Source: Alicyclobacillus tolerans (GTDB lineage: Bacteria > Bacillota > Bacilli > Alicyclobacillales > Alicyclobacillaceae). From it: a stretch of 64,000 bases of DNA. Shown here one piece after another: positions 1 to 10,043 of this stretch. The notes under the pieces are model-generated. The model did not search any database. It was not told the origin of the DNA and saw only the letters and a program-made list of their open reading frames with translations. The stretch lies in the NCBI RefSeq assembly GCF_001447355.1, contig NZ_JXBW01000006.1, forward strand, positions 124,001-188,000, given 5' to 3'. The stretch's first letter is position 1; every line of letters begins with the position of its first letter. Position numbers and translations under genes: made by a program.

Positions 1-1242
1 GCACAAATCGAATGGGTCAGCTTGATTTATTTGCTCGCACTGGCAGGTTGTATCGTGACATTTGGGAGACTGTCCGATATCTTGGGTAGAAGGCCCATGT
101 ATACCTTTGGCTTTTGCGTATTCTTGGTCGGATCTGCCCTCTGCGGCGCGGCGTGGAGCTTGCCCTCCCTGCTCGCTTTTCGCGTACTTCAAGGTATAGG
201 CGCTGCCATGCTACAGGCAAACAGCGTTTCCATAATCACCGCAGCGACCGATGCAAGCCGCCGCGGCCAAGCCATCGGCTTTCAAGCGCTCGCGCAAGGA
301 CTTGGTCTGAGCTTGGGGCCATTATTGGGCGGTGTTCTGACACATATGGGATCTTGGCGTCTCATCTTCTATATGAACGTTCCCGTCGGCGTTGTCGGGA
401 TCTTGTCGGCCATTCTTTGCCTCCCGCGCGATCGCGATGGTCAATCTCACCCAGCATTCGATTGGGCGGGATCTATCACATTGGCCGGTATGCTTGTCGC
501 GACGATGTACGTATTAAAAGAGGGATTTCGCCCACATAGCTCCATTGTGGTAACCGCGTGTATCGTTCTGGGAATTGTCTTGCTCGGAGCACTTTTCGTG
601 ACTCTGGAGAGAAGGCACAGCTCGCCCCTGATTTCTCTGGCATACATCGAACGTCGACTCATATGGCTCGGCAATCTCAGCTCTATCCTGGCATTCAGCG
701 TCATGTATGCGATCACGCTGCTGGTACCGTACTGGTTCGTGCATATCGAACATCGCTCGTCAGCCACTGCAGGGCTTTTGCTGACAACCTTGCCCATCGG
801 TATGGCACTTTGTACACCGTTTGCCGGGCGTCTGGCAGACAAATGGTCACAGCAGCGTGTCGCTGCAGTCGGCATGGCTGTTGCAGGGATTGGGTGTGTG
901 TTGCTCACGTTGTATGCGTATCGCACCCCCATTTTTCTCTGCGGCCTTTTCTGCATCGGATGTGGTGTCGGAGCGTTCACGCCGGCGAACAACGCCCGCG
1001 TGATGAATGCCACGCCGAAACACGACCTCGGCGTGGCTGGCGGAATCCTGAATATGTCGCGCACTCTCGGCATGGGGGTCGGCGTCACGATAGGCGGATT
1101 GAGCGTGGAATTGCTAACAGCCGCATTGGGCCAACATGCCGTTGCAACGGCATACCGCGGCAGTTTCATTGTCGCCGCGGTTTTCGCCTTGGTGGCGCTC
1201 ATTCTCAGCCTTGTGCCAGCCCCGTCGTCGACAGATGTTTAA
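1..1242 (+). CDS. MFS drug efflux transporter, DHA2 (EmrB/QacA) type, 5'-truncated
   Basis: The frame is already open at base 1, so the true start lies outside the window. The visible part is about 413 residues and strongly hydrophobic, with roughly a dozen membrane segments. Near the start it has the MFS motif A between helices 2 and 3 (GRLSDILGRRPM), then a motif of the LQGIGAAMLQANS kind typical of drug:H+ antiporters with 14 helices. The family exports hydrophobic drugs, dyes or metabolites using the proton gradient; the substrate cannot be told from sequence. Its stop overlaps the end of the convergent trhO gene by 38 bases, leaving no room for a separate terminator. Confidence 0.85.
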   Translation, partial: AQIEWVSLIYLLALAGCIVTFGRLSDILGRRPMYTFGFCVFLVGSALCGAAWSLPSLLAFRVLQGIGAAMLQANSVSIITAATDASRRGQAIGFQALAQGLGLSLGPLLGGVLTHMGSWRLIFYMNVPVGVVGILSAILCLPRDRDGQSHPAFDWAGSITLAGMLVATMYVLKEGFRPHSSIVVTACIVLGIVLLGALFVTLERRHSSPLISLAYIERRLIWLGNLSSILAFSVMYAITLLVPYWFVHIEHRSSATAGLLLTTLPIGMALCTPFAGRLADKWSQQRVAAVGMAVAGIGCVLLTLYAYRTPIFLCGLFCIGCGVGAFTPANNARVMNATPKHDLGVAGGILNMSRTLGMGVGVTIGGLSVELLTAALGQHAVATAYRGSFIVAAVFALVALILSLVPAPSSTDV

Positions 1243-2140
1243 ATAGCGGATCGACCCTGTCTTCAGCGATGGCCTTGGCTTCGCATTCCGGCGTGCAGAA
1301 ACCATGCCGCTCCACTTCACAAGCAAAGCAACATAAGTGCTGACGATGACAATCTAAATATGCGCAATTGATATAGCGATCACACGGCTGACCACAGTGA
1401 CTGCAGCGGGAGATCACTGTATCCTCTTCCGTTTGGTTGATGCGAACAGCTATCCGATTGTCAAACACATAGCACTTTCCATCAAAGAGGTGACCCTTGA
1501 CTTCTGGGTCTTTGGCATAGGTGACAATGCCGCCATCCAGTTGATATACTTCGTCAATGCCTTCGCGCATGAGATAGCCAGACAGTTTCTCACAGCGAAT
1601 GCCGCCCGTGCAGTAGGTTAGAACCTTCTTGCCCTTCCACTCATCCTTATGCTCTGCAATCCACTCCGGGAATTCGCGAAAGGTGCGGATGTCTGGGCGT
1701 ATCGCATTGCGAAAGTGGCCAATGTCGTACTCGTAATCGTTTCGTCCGTCAATCACGACGACATCTTCCTCCTGTAACATGGCATGCCACTCTTTTGGCG
1801 ACAGCCGTTTCCCTGTCAATTCCCACGGACGAACCTGGTCTTCGACGCCAAAGTGAACGATCTCGCTTTTGTGCCGTACGGATAGCCTGGGAAACGCATG
1901 GCCCTTTGCTTCGTCGACTTTGAAGACCATATCGGCAAAGCGTTCATCGCGATGCATGAATTGTCGATATGCCGCTGTCGCCCGCTTTGGACCGGAGAGT
2001 GTGCCATTGATCCCTTCCTGTGCGACAATCACACGTCCACGCAAACCCAACATCTCACACAGTTGCAGTTGCTCTGCAACCAAAGCGTTCGGATCGTCAA
2101 TCGGAATGAACTTATAGAACAGCAGAATTTCGTATGACAT
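1205..2140 (-). CDS. trhO: tRNA uridine(34) hydroxylase TrhO (rhodanese-fold, YceA/YbfQ family)
   Basis: The product is 311 residues from the chosen ATG, which sits 6 nt after AAGGAGGG; an ORF extending 11 codons further lacks this support. An N-terminal ferredoxin-like domain is followed by a rhodanese domain with the active-site loop CTGGIRCEK (Cys177). A C-terminal Cys-rich zinc-binding tail follows (CSHCGQPC, then CAYLDC, CCFAC and CTPEC). Family members hydroxylate U34 of tRNAs to 5-hydroxyuridine using prephenate-independent oxygen chemistry. Length and motif order are normal. It overlaps the MFS gene tail to tail. Confidence 0.9.
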   Translation of the reverse strand: MSYEILLFYKFIPIDDPNALVAEQLQLCEMLGLRGRVIVAQEGINGTLSGPKRATAAYRQFMHRDERFADMVFKVDEAKGHAFPRLSVRHKSEIVHFGVEDQVRPWELTGKRLSPKEWHAMLQEEDVVVIDGRNDYEYDIGHFRNAIRPDIRTFREFPEWIAEHKDEWKGKKVLTYCTGGIRCEKLSGYLMREGIDEVYQLDGGIVTYAKDPEVKGHLFDGKCYVFDNRIAVRINQTEEDTVISRCSHCGQPCDRYINCAYLDCHRQHLCCFACEVERHGFCTPECEAKAIAEDRVDPLFKHLSTTGLAQG

Positions 2141-2171
2141 GTAAATCCCTCCTTTATATGATATACACGGC

Positions 2172-2202
2172 AAAGGCCGAGGCCCGCCAAGGAGCCCCGG
2201 CC
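2172..2202 (-). terminator. Rho-independent terminator after the 2231-2695 gene
   Basis: A 9-bp GC-rich stem (ggccgaggc / gccccggcc, one mismatch) is followed on the minus strand by a short TTT. It lies just past the stop of the membrane-anchored unknown and upstream of trhO. Confidence 0.45.
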
Positions 2203-2230
2203 AATCTCTTGATTCATGACGTCCCTGCGT

Positions 2231-2695
2231 TTACTTTGCAGAAGAAGAACCAGTTGCCGTTGCCCCACCGCCAAGCGACTGATCCACTTCATTCGGACTC
2301 ATGATCAACCAACGGCCATTGATCTTTTTCAGATACAACACGCCACCCTGTTCACTGGAAAACTGAACTTGTGCAATATCGCCTTGCTGGCCTGTGAGCG
2401 CATACGAAGTCTCCGCCGGATCGAGCGAAACATACAGATTGTACAACGACGCATGCCAACCAGGCGTGTTTTGGAACGTGGGCGTCATCAGATTGCGCGC
2501 CTGGGTAAACTCTTTTAACTCCACAAATCCGATAAAGCGCCGCACGGTATTTACCGGCGTGTTGCTGGTTTGGTTATCGATGGTCGGACGCAACAAGAAG
2601 TAGCTCCCGAAACCGAGGATCAACAGCGCCACGATCAGAGTGACAAATCCACGCGTCTGCGCCCGCTGCCGACGCCTTTGCGCCTGAGTATTCAT
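2231..2695 (-). CDS. Membrane-anchored protein of unknown function
   Basis: The product is 154 residues from an ATG preceded by a G-rich ribosome binding site (GGGGGG, 8 nt upstream). It begins with an Arg-rich cytoplasmic stretch (MNTQAQRRRQRAQTR), then a single membrane helix at about residues 16-38, then an outer domain of about 110 residues ending in a Gly/Ser/Thr-rich tail. The outer domain has the alternating helix/strand look of NTF2-like or DUF4878-type domains, but I do not recognise the family. It sits between sdhB and trhO on the same strand, separated from trhO by a hairpin. Confidence 0.65.
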   Translation of the reverse strand: MNTQAQRRRQRAQTRGFVTLIVALLILGFGSYFLLRPTIDNQTSNTPVNTVRRFIGFVELKEFTQARNLMTPTFQNTPGWHASLYNLYVSLDPAETSYALTGQQGDIAQVQFSSEQGGVLYLKKINGRWLIMSPNEVDQSLGGGATATGSSSAK

Positions 2696-2772
2696 TGGCG
2701 AACCCCCCGCTTGAAAATCAAGGCACTGCCCCAGCAAACCGCATATCGCGGAGGCCAGGGCAATGTTTCACA

Positions 2773-3546
2773 TTATTTACGCAGCCAGGCGCCAAGTGCG
2801 TGGTACGTAACCTGTCGATTCATGGCCGCGATCGACGTCGTCAGTGGAATGCCCTTCGGGCACACCTGGACACAGTTTTGCGCATTGCCGCATTCGTGAA
2901 TACCGCCCTCGCCCATCAAGGCTTCCAGCCGGTCTTCTTTGTGCATCGCACCGGTTGGGTGCATGTTGAAAAGACGGGCTTGCGAGATGGCAAACGGTCC
3001 GATGAACGGGTTCTTGTCGTTCACGTTCGGACACGCCTCAACGCATGCTCCGCACGTAAAACAGCGCGACAGTTCGTACGCGATTTGCTGATCCCGCTCC
3101 GACATGCGCGGTCCAGGGCCGAGATCATACGTGCCATCGATCGGAACCCAAGCCTTGATCTTCTTCAACGCATCGAACATGCGGCTACGATCCACCACGA
3201 GATCGCGAACGACGGGAAACGTACGCATCGGGCGGATCCGGATAGGCTGTTCGAGTTTGTCGACGAGTGCCGAGCACGCTTGCCGTGGCCTGTTGTTAAT
3301 GACCATGGTACACGCGCCGCAAATCTCTTCAAGACAATTCATTTCCCAGGTCACAGGTGCCACAGGATCGCCATTTTTGTTGCGAGGGTTGCGCTGAATC
3401 TCCATCAGGCAGGCGATCACGTTCATACCTGGACGATATGGAACGACAAATTCTTCTGTGTACGGCTCGGATTCCGGGCTGTCTTGGCGTTCAATGATCA
3501 AGTGTACCGTCCGCGTTGTTTCCACCGTTTCCGCTGCCGTGCTCAT
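2773..3546 (-). CDS. sdhB: Succinate dehydrogenase iron-sulfur subunit
   Basis: The product is 257 residues. The N-terminal plant-type ferredoxin domain carries CLEEICGACTMVINNRP for the [2Fe-2S] cluster. The C-terminal domain has CFTCGACVEACP and CVQVCPKGIPL, ligating the [4Fe-4S] and [3Fe-4S] clusters. It passes electrons from the SdhA flavin to membrane cytochrome b and menaquinone. The start ATG overlaps the sdhA stop by 4 bases with its RBS (GGAGG) inside sdhA, so the two are translationally coupled. It is the last gene of sdhC-sdhA-sdhB. Confidence 0.96.
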   Translation of the reverse strand: MSTAAETVETTRTVHLIIERQDSPESEPYTEEFVVPYRPGMNVIACLMEIQRNPRNKNGDPVAPVTWEMNCLEEICGACTMVINNRPRQACSALVDKLEQPIRIRPMRTFPVVRDLVVDRSRMFDALKKIKAWVPIDGTYDLGPGPRMSERDQQIAYELSRCFTCGACVEACPNVNDKNPFIGPFAISQARLFNMHPTGAMHKEDRLEALMGEGGIHECGNAQNCVQVCPKGIPLTTSIAAMNRQVTYHALGAWLRK

Positions 3547-5303
3547 TCTTTGGTCGCCTCCTTGCTGACCGCATAGTTGCGTAAGCGTGGCTTAATCAGG
3601 GAGACATCGACGGCTTCATACGAAAGCTTTGGACCATCAGGCGTAAATTCCGCAATGGTAGTCTTCAGGAAGTTTTCATCATCGCGATCCGGAAATTCTG
3701 GCTTGTAATGTGCACCACGACTTTCATTACGATTGAGCGCACCCAACGTAATCGCCCGCGCCATAATGAGCATATTCTTCAAATGGCGAGTAAACTGAGC
3801 TACTTGGTTCTCCCAGCGCGATCGATCCGACATGTTGATCCGTTTGAACCGCTCTTGCAGTTCCTGAATCTTTTCATCGGTCTTCTGCAGCCGTTCATTA
3901 ACGCGCACGACCGTAACGTTGTCGTTCATCCATTTACCCAGTTCGCGGTGGATCTGATATGGATTTTCGTCTCCTTCCATACGCAGAATCCCCTCAAACT
4001 CATCTTCATATTTCTTGCGATACGACTCGAACAACGACTCAGGCAAACTATCCGTAGCCTTACGTAGATTCTTCGCATAGCGAACGGCGTTGGGCCCCGC
4101 AATCATGCCACCATAGATACACGACAACAAGGAGTTTGCACCCAAACGGTTGGCACCGTGGTACTGAAAGTCCGCTTCGCCTGCCGCGAACAGCCCAGGG
4201 ATGTTTGTCATTTGATCGATATCCACCCAAAGTCCACCCATTGAGTAGTGCACCGCCGGGAAGATACGCATCGGAACTTTGCGTGGATCATCACCTACGA
4301 ACTTCTCGTAGATATCCAAAATATTGCCCAACTTGACATTCAACACATCAGCCGGAATGTGTGACAAGTCAAGGTAAACCTGATTTTGGCCGTCTACACC
4401 GAGCCCCATCTCGACACAGACTTTATGGATGGCCCGCGTTGCAATGTCGCGAGGCACCAGGTTTCCGTACTCTGGGTACATCTCTTCAAGGAAATACCAC
4501 GGCTTACCGTCTTTGTACGTCCAAATACGGCCGCCTTCACCACGAGCTGACTCTGACATCAACCGTAGTTTGTCGTCGCCTGGGATGGCCGTCGGGTGAA
4601 CCTGAATCATTTCCGGATTGGCGTACTTGACGCCCTGCTGATATAGCTCTGATGCGGCGGATCCCGTGTTGATCATCGAGTTCGTGCTCTTGCCAAAAAT
4701 GAGACCATTGCCGCCCGTACACATGACAACTGCGTCCGCCTTAAAATAATGAACTTCCATCGAACGCAGATCCTGTGCACAAATACCGCGACAAACCTGT
4801 TCATCATCGAGCACAGCTCCGAGGAAATCCCAACCCTCGTATTTTTCGACTAGGCCGGCCACCTCGTAGCGGCGAACCTGCTCGTCCAGCGCGTACAACA
4901 ACTGCTGCCCTGTCGAGGCCCCGGCAAAAGCTGTACGGTGATGCTTCGTACCACCAAAACGGCGGAAGTCCAGCAATCCTTCGGGCGTGCGATTAAACAT
5001 AACCCCCATGCGGTCCATCAGGTGAATAATGGCTGGAGCCGCCTCACACATGCCCAAAACCTGCTGTTGGTTGGCGAGAAAGTCGCCGCCATAAATCGTG
5101 TCGTCAAAGTGTTCCCACGGGGAATCGCCTTCCCCTTTGGTATTGACCGCACCATTGATACCGCCCTGTGCACACACCGAGTGCGAGCGCTTGACAGGCA
5201 CCAGGGAGAACAGTTTAACCGGCACACCGGCCTCAGCGATTTTGATGGTTGTCATCAAACCTGCCAAACCGCCGCCGACGACGATGATTGTCTGATTAGC
5301 CAC
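3543..5303 (-). CDS. sdhA: Succinate dehydrogenase flavoprotein subunit
   Basis: The product is 586 residues, the usual length for Bacillus-type SdhA. It has an N-terminal dinucleotide-binding GGGLAG, the covalent FAD attachment region RSHSVCAQGG (His41), the substrate loop with HPTAI and SESARGEGG, and the capping domain ending in a typical C-terminal helix bundle. It oxidises succinate to fumarate on the cytoplasmic face. The start is GTG with GGGAGGG upstream. It follows sdhC by 53 bases and overlaps sdhB. Confidence 0.97.
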   Translation of the reverse strand: MANQTIIVVGGGLAGLMTTIKIAEAGVPVKLFSLVPVKRSHSVCAQGGINGAVNTKGEGDSPWEHFDDTIYGGDFLANQQQVLGMCEAAPAIIHLMDRMGVMFNRTPEGLLDFRRFGGTKHHRTAFAGASTGQQLLYALDEQVRRYEVAGLVEKYEGWDFLGAVLDDEQVCRGICAQDLRSMEVHYFKADAVVMCTGGNGLIFGKSTNSMINTGSAASELYQQGVKYANPEMIQVHPTAIPGDDKLRLMSESARGEGGRIWTYKDGKPWYFLEEMYPEYGNLVPRDIATRAIHKVCVEMGLGVDGQNQVYLDLSHIPADVLNVKLGNILDIYEKFVGDDPRKVPMRIFPAVHYSMGGLWVDIDQMTNIPGLFAAGEADFQYHGANRLGANSLLSCIYGGMIAGPNAVRYAKNLRKATDSLPESLFESYRKKYEDEFEGILRMEGDENPYQIHRELGKWMNDNVTVVRVNERLQKTDEKIQELQERFKRINMSDRSRWENQVAQFTRHLKNMLIMARAITLGALNRNESRGAHYKPEFPDRDDENFLKTTIAEFTPDGPKLSYEAVDVSLIKPRLRNYAVSKEATKE

Positions 5304-5356
5304 GCAGAATCCCTCCCATGCTCCGTGGTTCCTGCACGTTTCAAATACCTACAAAC

Positions 5357-5983
5357 TCATGCGGAATGCGTGAATGCGATAATCGAAGCCACGCCCATCC
5401 CCGCGAGGACGACGAACACAATCATCGTGACCCATGCGGTGATCCGCTGTGCGCGAGCGCCCACGGTGATGCCCCAGTGGATGCAGAACGACCAAAGACC
5501 GTTGGCGAAGTGGAACGTCGCGGCGACCACGCCAATGATCATGAACCAGAAATAGGCCGGGTTGCTGACGAGATTGTGCACCATGTCATAGTTCGGTGCA
5601 TTCCCGGAAAACCGCGTCGTCCAAAGGTGGAAAATAATAAACACGAACGTGATGACGCCCGTCACCCGCTGCAACACAAACAGGATATTGCGGCCGAACG
5701 AAAACCGATTCGCGTTGTACCCCGACACAAATGCGACGTACAGACCAAATACCCCGTGGTAGGTGATTGGCAGAAAAATAAAGACAAACTCGATGAAATG
5801 CAACAGCGGCAGCGTCTGAATCGCGTCGACCGCGTCGTTGAACGCCGCCGGACCGCGCAATGCTGTCGCGTTTGTGAACAGGTGCTCCAACAGGAAAAGC
5901 CCAACCGGGATCACGCCAGACAACGTATGCAAACGCCGCCACAGGAATTCCCGATTTTTGTGCGCTGCTTGGGCCACCGCCAC
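5357..5983 (-). CDS. sdhC: Succinate dehydrogenase cytochrome b558 subunit
   Basis: The product is 208 residues with five predicted membrane helices and several His residues suited to diheme b binding (HTLSG and LLEH near the first helices, later FHLWTT and FHFANG). This is the Bacillus-type di-heme b558 anchor (no separate SdhD), which couples succinate oxidation to menaquinone reduction. The start is GTG with AAGGGAGG upstream. A promoter is visible at 6127-6155, leaving a leader of about 135 nt that contains a strong hairpin. Confidence 0.93.
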   Translation of the reverse strand: MAVAQAAHKNREFLWRRLHTLSGVIPVGLFLLEHLFTNATALRGPAAFNDAVDAIQTLPLLHFIEFVFIFLPITYHGVFGLYVAFVSGYNANRFSFGRNILFVLQRVTGVITFVFIIFHLWTTRFSGNAPNYDMVHNLVSNPAYFWFMIIGVVAATFHFANGLWSFCIHWGITVGARAQRITAWVTMIVFVVLAGMGVASIIAFTHSA

Positions 5984-6066
5984 AAAGGTTCCTCCCTTCG
6001 ACTCCTAGCCAGTTCATATGTATCGGCAGCCTTCTGGCCGCCTTGCCGGATAGGGTACAGATTTCT

Positions 6067-6109
6067 GGTTCGAGACTCCACATGACTGGGGAACATCGGT
6101 TCTCGAACC
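6067..6109 (-). promoter_or_regulatory. Hairpin in the sdhCAB 5' leader
   Basis: Perfect 9-bp inverted repeat ggttcgaga / tctcgaacc with a 25-nt loop, lying between the sdhC promoter and start codon. It is not followed by a T run, so it is more likely an mRNA stability or translation element than a terminator. Confidence 0.4.
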
Positions 6110-6126
6110 TGCTTTGCACTTTTTAA

Positions 6127-6151
6127 ATTGTAATGATTGGCCATCGTAGAA

Positions 6152-6155
<4 letters not shown>
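6127..6155 (-). promoter_or_regulatory. Sigma-A promoter of sdhCAB
   Basis: On the minus strand TTGATT (6150-6155), a 17-base spacer and TACAAT (6127-6132). It overlaps the last codon of uvrC, so sdhCAB can be transcribed independently of uvrC. Confidence 0.6.
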
Positions 6156-7981
<1,826 letters not shown>

Positions 7982-7994
7982 CCAATCACCCCCC

Positions 7995-9524
7995 TCACTG
8001 GACGGCTGCGATGACAAACTCCGGACCGCCCTTGCCCGATTGTACCCACAAGACATAGGAGCCACATGTCGAAAATTGTTGCAGAGGCGTTTGTAACTGC
8101 ATCGGCTTTGCCGTGCCGCCAGATTTGACCAACGGCGCCATGGTCAACTGCAGCCCCCTCCCAGCATTCGGTGTCGTCTCGAGCCACCATAAAGTACCGG
8201 AGGCACCTTCTGCAACGTAATGCGGTTGCCCGTCGACCGGCGGTCCCTGATAGCGCGTGACCTGCCCGCTTAGATTGATGCCATACCACGTCGATCCGCT
8301 GTTTGCAGAGGCGCGTTGAGGCTTGCCGACAATTCCTTGAAAGACTAGCCCATCCCCGACGACGCTGGGCCCTTGCATAAACCCGAAAGCTGCCGGTATC
8401 TGCCGCACCTCGGTCCAGGCTTGCGCCGGACTGCGGCCGACCAATGTATACTCGCCGATGGGCGTACCTATCCACGCACCATCTCGATACATTCCCGACT
8501 GGACAGCAATTTGCCCGTGTCCAACGGCGACGACAGCCGACGTCGATGGCTGTTGCGGGATCGACTTGACCAGTGCCGAACGTCCGTTCGCCAATAACAA
8601 AGAGTAGATCTGTTCGTCACTGATGCCGCCTGGCGCACGCCAGTTCGCCAGCAGCACAAGCCACCCCGGAATCGCCACAAGCGACCAGTTGCTCAACTGC
8701 CATGCCGATTCTTCGACGCCCGAGACGACCGGGGTCACAAACGCCAAGGCGTAACGGCGGCTTGGCGTCGCCAGTGAGCCTGGTGTTTGTAGCGGATAAC
8801 GGCGCACCGCAATGGCGTAAGATCCGTTACCATACTGCTGAATACTTCCGAGAAACAACGAACCTGCCCCCACTGTTGCATGCGTGAGATCGACTTGTTG
8901 GCCTTGCGCCAATGAGTACAAACCCTTCAGTTTAAGCGGTAGCGAGTCAAACTGGATAGCCGCAGCCGTCTTGTCCTGGACGTGCGTCGACAGTTTGGCG
9001 CCGTAAACCGATTGCCATTCGCCAAACCCACCGTACACGGCAAGCCCCACACCGACAAGCGCCAGTCCTGCCGCACCAATTCGCACAAACCCCGGCCCGC
9101 GATGGTGCCGCAGCGCTTCATCAAACGCGATATTCGCGCGCATGACTTGTACGGCGCGAACGAGCAATGGCCGCGGAACGCCAATAGCAGCTTCGGCGAC
9201 CTCGGGCAACGCGGCCGTTTCGCCCGACTCGGGCCAGTCGTCGAGATCGTGCGAATCGTCCAGAGCCTCACCGACGTCAATATGTGGTACCGTGGCCGCC
9301 TCCACTTGTTGCAAACAACGTTCGATCACGCTGTCGGGCAGCGTCTGCACCTCGGAGCGCCGGATTGTACGAATGGCGACGACAAAGACCTGTAAAAACG
9401 CGTCCTCGGCCTTCACGCGGTCGTTATATCGATTCCAGAGTACTTCCCAAACCTGTGCGGCGAAGCGCTCGAGCAAGCGCTCGACCAACTGCCTGCGTTC
9501 ACTGCCACTTAACCGCCTTTGCAC
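7995..9524 (-). CDS. Sigma-region-2-like N-terminus fused to a membrane helix and a large outer domain; unknown function
   Basis: The product is 509 residues, starting at GTG with AAGGAG 5 nt upstream. Residues 15-75 resemble region 2 of ECF sigma factors (YNDRVKAEDAFLQVFVVAIR). No recognisable region 4 follows. An acidic linker (about 85-110) and a helix (VRAVQVMRANIAFDEAL, about 122-138) lead to one membrane segment at about 148-168. The remaining 340 residues are beta-rich with repeated short strands and aromatic motifs, suggestive of a propeller-like sensor outside the cell. The domain reading is inference from composition and motifs. It is directly upstream of uvrC and probably cotranscribed. 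It could instead be an anti-sigma-like membrane protein. Confidence 0.6.
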   Translation of the reverse strand: MQRRLSGSERRQLVERLLERFAAQVWEVLWNRYNDRVKAEDAFLQVFVVAIRTIRRSEVQTLPDSVIERCLQQVEAATVPHIDVGEALDDSHDLDDWPESGETAALPEVAEAAIGVPRPLLVRAVQVMRANIAFDEALRHHRGPGFVRIGAAGLALVGVGLAVYGGFGEWQSVYGAKLSTHVQDKTAAAIQFDSLPLKLKGLYSLAQGQQVDLTHATVGAGSLFLGSIQQYGNGSYAIAVRRYPLQTPGSLATPSRRYALAFVTPVVSGVEESAWQLSNWSLVAIPGWLVLLANWRAPGGISDEQIYSLLLANGRSALVKSIPQQPSTSAVVAVGHGQIAVQSGMYRDGAWIGTPIGEYTLVGRSPAQAWTEVRQIPAAFGFMQGPSVVGDGLVFQGIVGKPQRASANSGSTWYGINLSGQVTRYQGPPVDGQPHYVAEGASGTLWWLETTPNAGRGLQLTMAPLVKSGGTAKPMQLQTPLQQFSTCGSYVLWVQSGKGGPEFVIAAVQ

Positions 9525-9635
9525 ACCGCAGCTCCTTCTTCCCGTTCCAGAATTCCTAAACCATCATACCGAACCCTCGTCGGAAAGGACAGGACCAGCA
9601 ATCGCCAAAAGTTTGCCATGGGTTTCTAGAAGCGC

Positions 9636-9665
9636 AAAAACGCGATCTCCTTAATGGAGACCGCG
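9636..9665 (-). terminator. Terminator of the tRNA operon
   Basis: On the minus strand a GC-rich stem (CGCGGTCTCC / GGAGATCGCG, loop ATTAA) is followed directly by TTTTT. It lies just past the 3' end of tRNA-Lys. Confidence 0.85.
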
Positions 9666-9672
9666 TCATCTA

Positions 9673-9748
9673 TGGTGGGTCATGAAGGACTGGACCCTTC
9701 AACCTGCCGATTAAGAGTCGGATGCTCTACCAATTGAGCTAATGACCC
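9673..9748 (-). tRNA. tRNA-Lys(CTT)
   Basis: 76 nt including an encoded CCA. The acceptor GGGTCAT pairs with ATGACCC; the D-arm TTAGCTCAATTGGTAGAG and T-arm GGTCCAGTCC are intact. The anticodon loop CTCTTAA gives anticodon CTT (reads AAG). The first anticodon-stem pair is a mismatch (T27/C43); the other four pairs form. Confidence 0.95.
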
Positions 9749-9757
9749 TCGACCTAA

Positions 9758-9830
9758 TGACCCTAAGGGGATTCGAACCCCTATTACCGCCGTGAGAGGG
9801 CGGCGTCCTGAACCATTAGACGATAGGGCC
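9758..9830 (-). tRNA. tRNA-Glu(CTC)
   Basis: 73 nt without an encoded CCA. The acceptor GGCCCTA pairs with TAGGGTC, the anticodon stem CCGCC/GGCGG encloses CTCTCAC, giving anticodon CTC (reads GAG). The T-arm GGGGTTCGAATCCCC is perfect. It lies 9 bases upstream of tRNA-Lys. Confidence 0.96.
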
Positions 9831-9831
9831 A

Positions 9832-9905
9832 TGGCTGCCGAACTAGGACTCGAACCTAGACTAACTGATCCAGAGTCAGTCGTGCTACCATTACACCATT
9901 CGGCA
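9832..9905 (-). tRNA. tRNA-Gln(CTG)
   Basis: 74 nt with encoded GCCA. The acceptor TGCCGAA pairs with TTCGGCA, the anticodon stem ACTGA/TCAGT encloses CTCTGGA, giving anticodon CTG (reads CAG). The T-arm TAGGTTCGAGTCCTA is intact. It is the first gene of the tRNA operon and only one base from tRNA-Glu. Confidence 0.96.
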
Positions 9906-9929
9906 ACAGAGCGAGCGTCAACGGTATTA

Positions 9930-9958
9930 ACTATACTCACTGACGCCCATTTTGTCAA
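9930..9958 (-). promoter_or_regulatory. Promoter of the Gln-Glu-Lys tRNA operon
   Basis: Near-consensus sigma-A promoter on the minus strand: TTGACA (9953-9958), 17-base spacer, TATAGT (9930-9935), 24 bases upstream of the mature 5' end of tRNA-Gln. Confidence 0.85.
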
Positions 9959-10043
9959 CCACTCTGCAAAACTTTTTATCGGTTACTTTTTCCCGTCTCT
10001 CCGAAAAGAGGTCCGTGCATCATCAACCCGGCATGAACCGTCT

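Noticed and set aside
447-1202. 251-codon minus-strand ORF inside the MFS gene
   Set aside because: It is antisense to a clear transporter, has no RBS, and its Arg/Thr/Pro-rich composition is that of a shadow frame.
2695-3576. 293-codon plus-strand ORF over sdhB
   Set aside because: It lies opposite a well supported sdhB and is Arg/His-rich with no RBS, typical of an antisense shadow.
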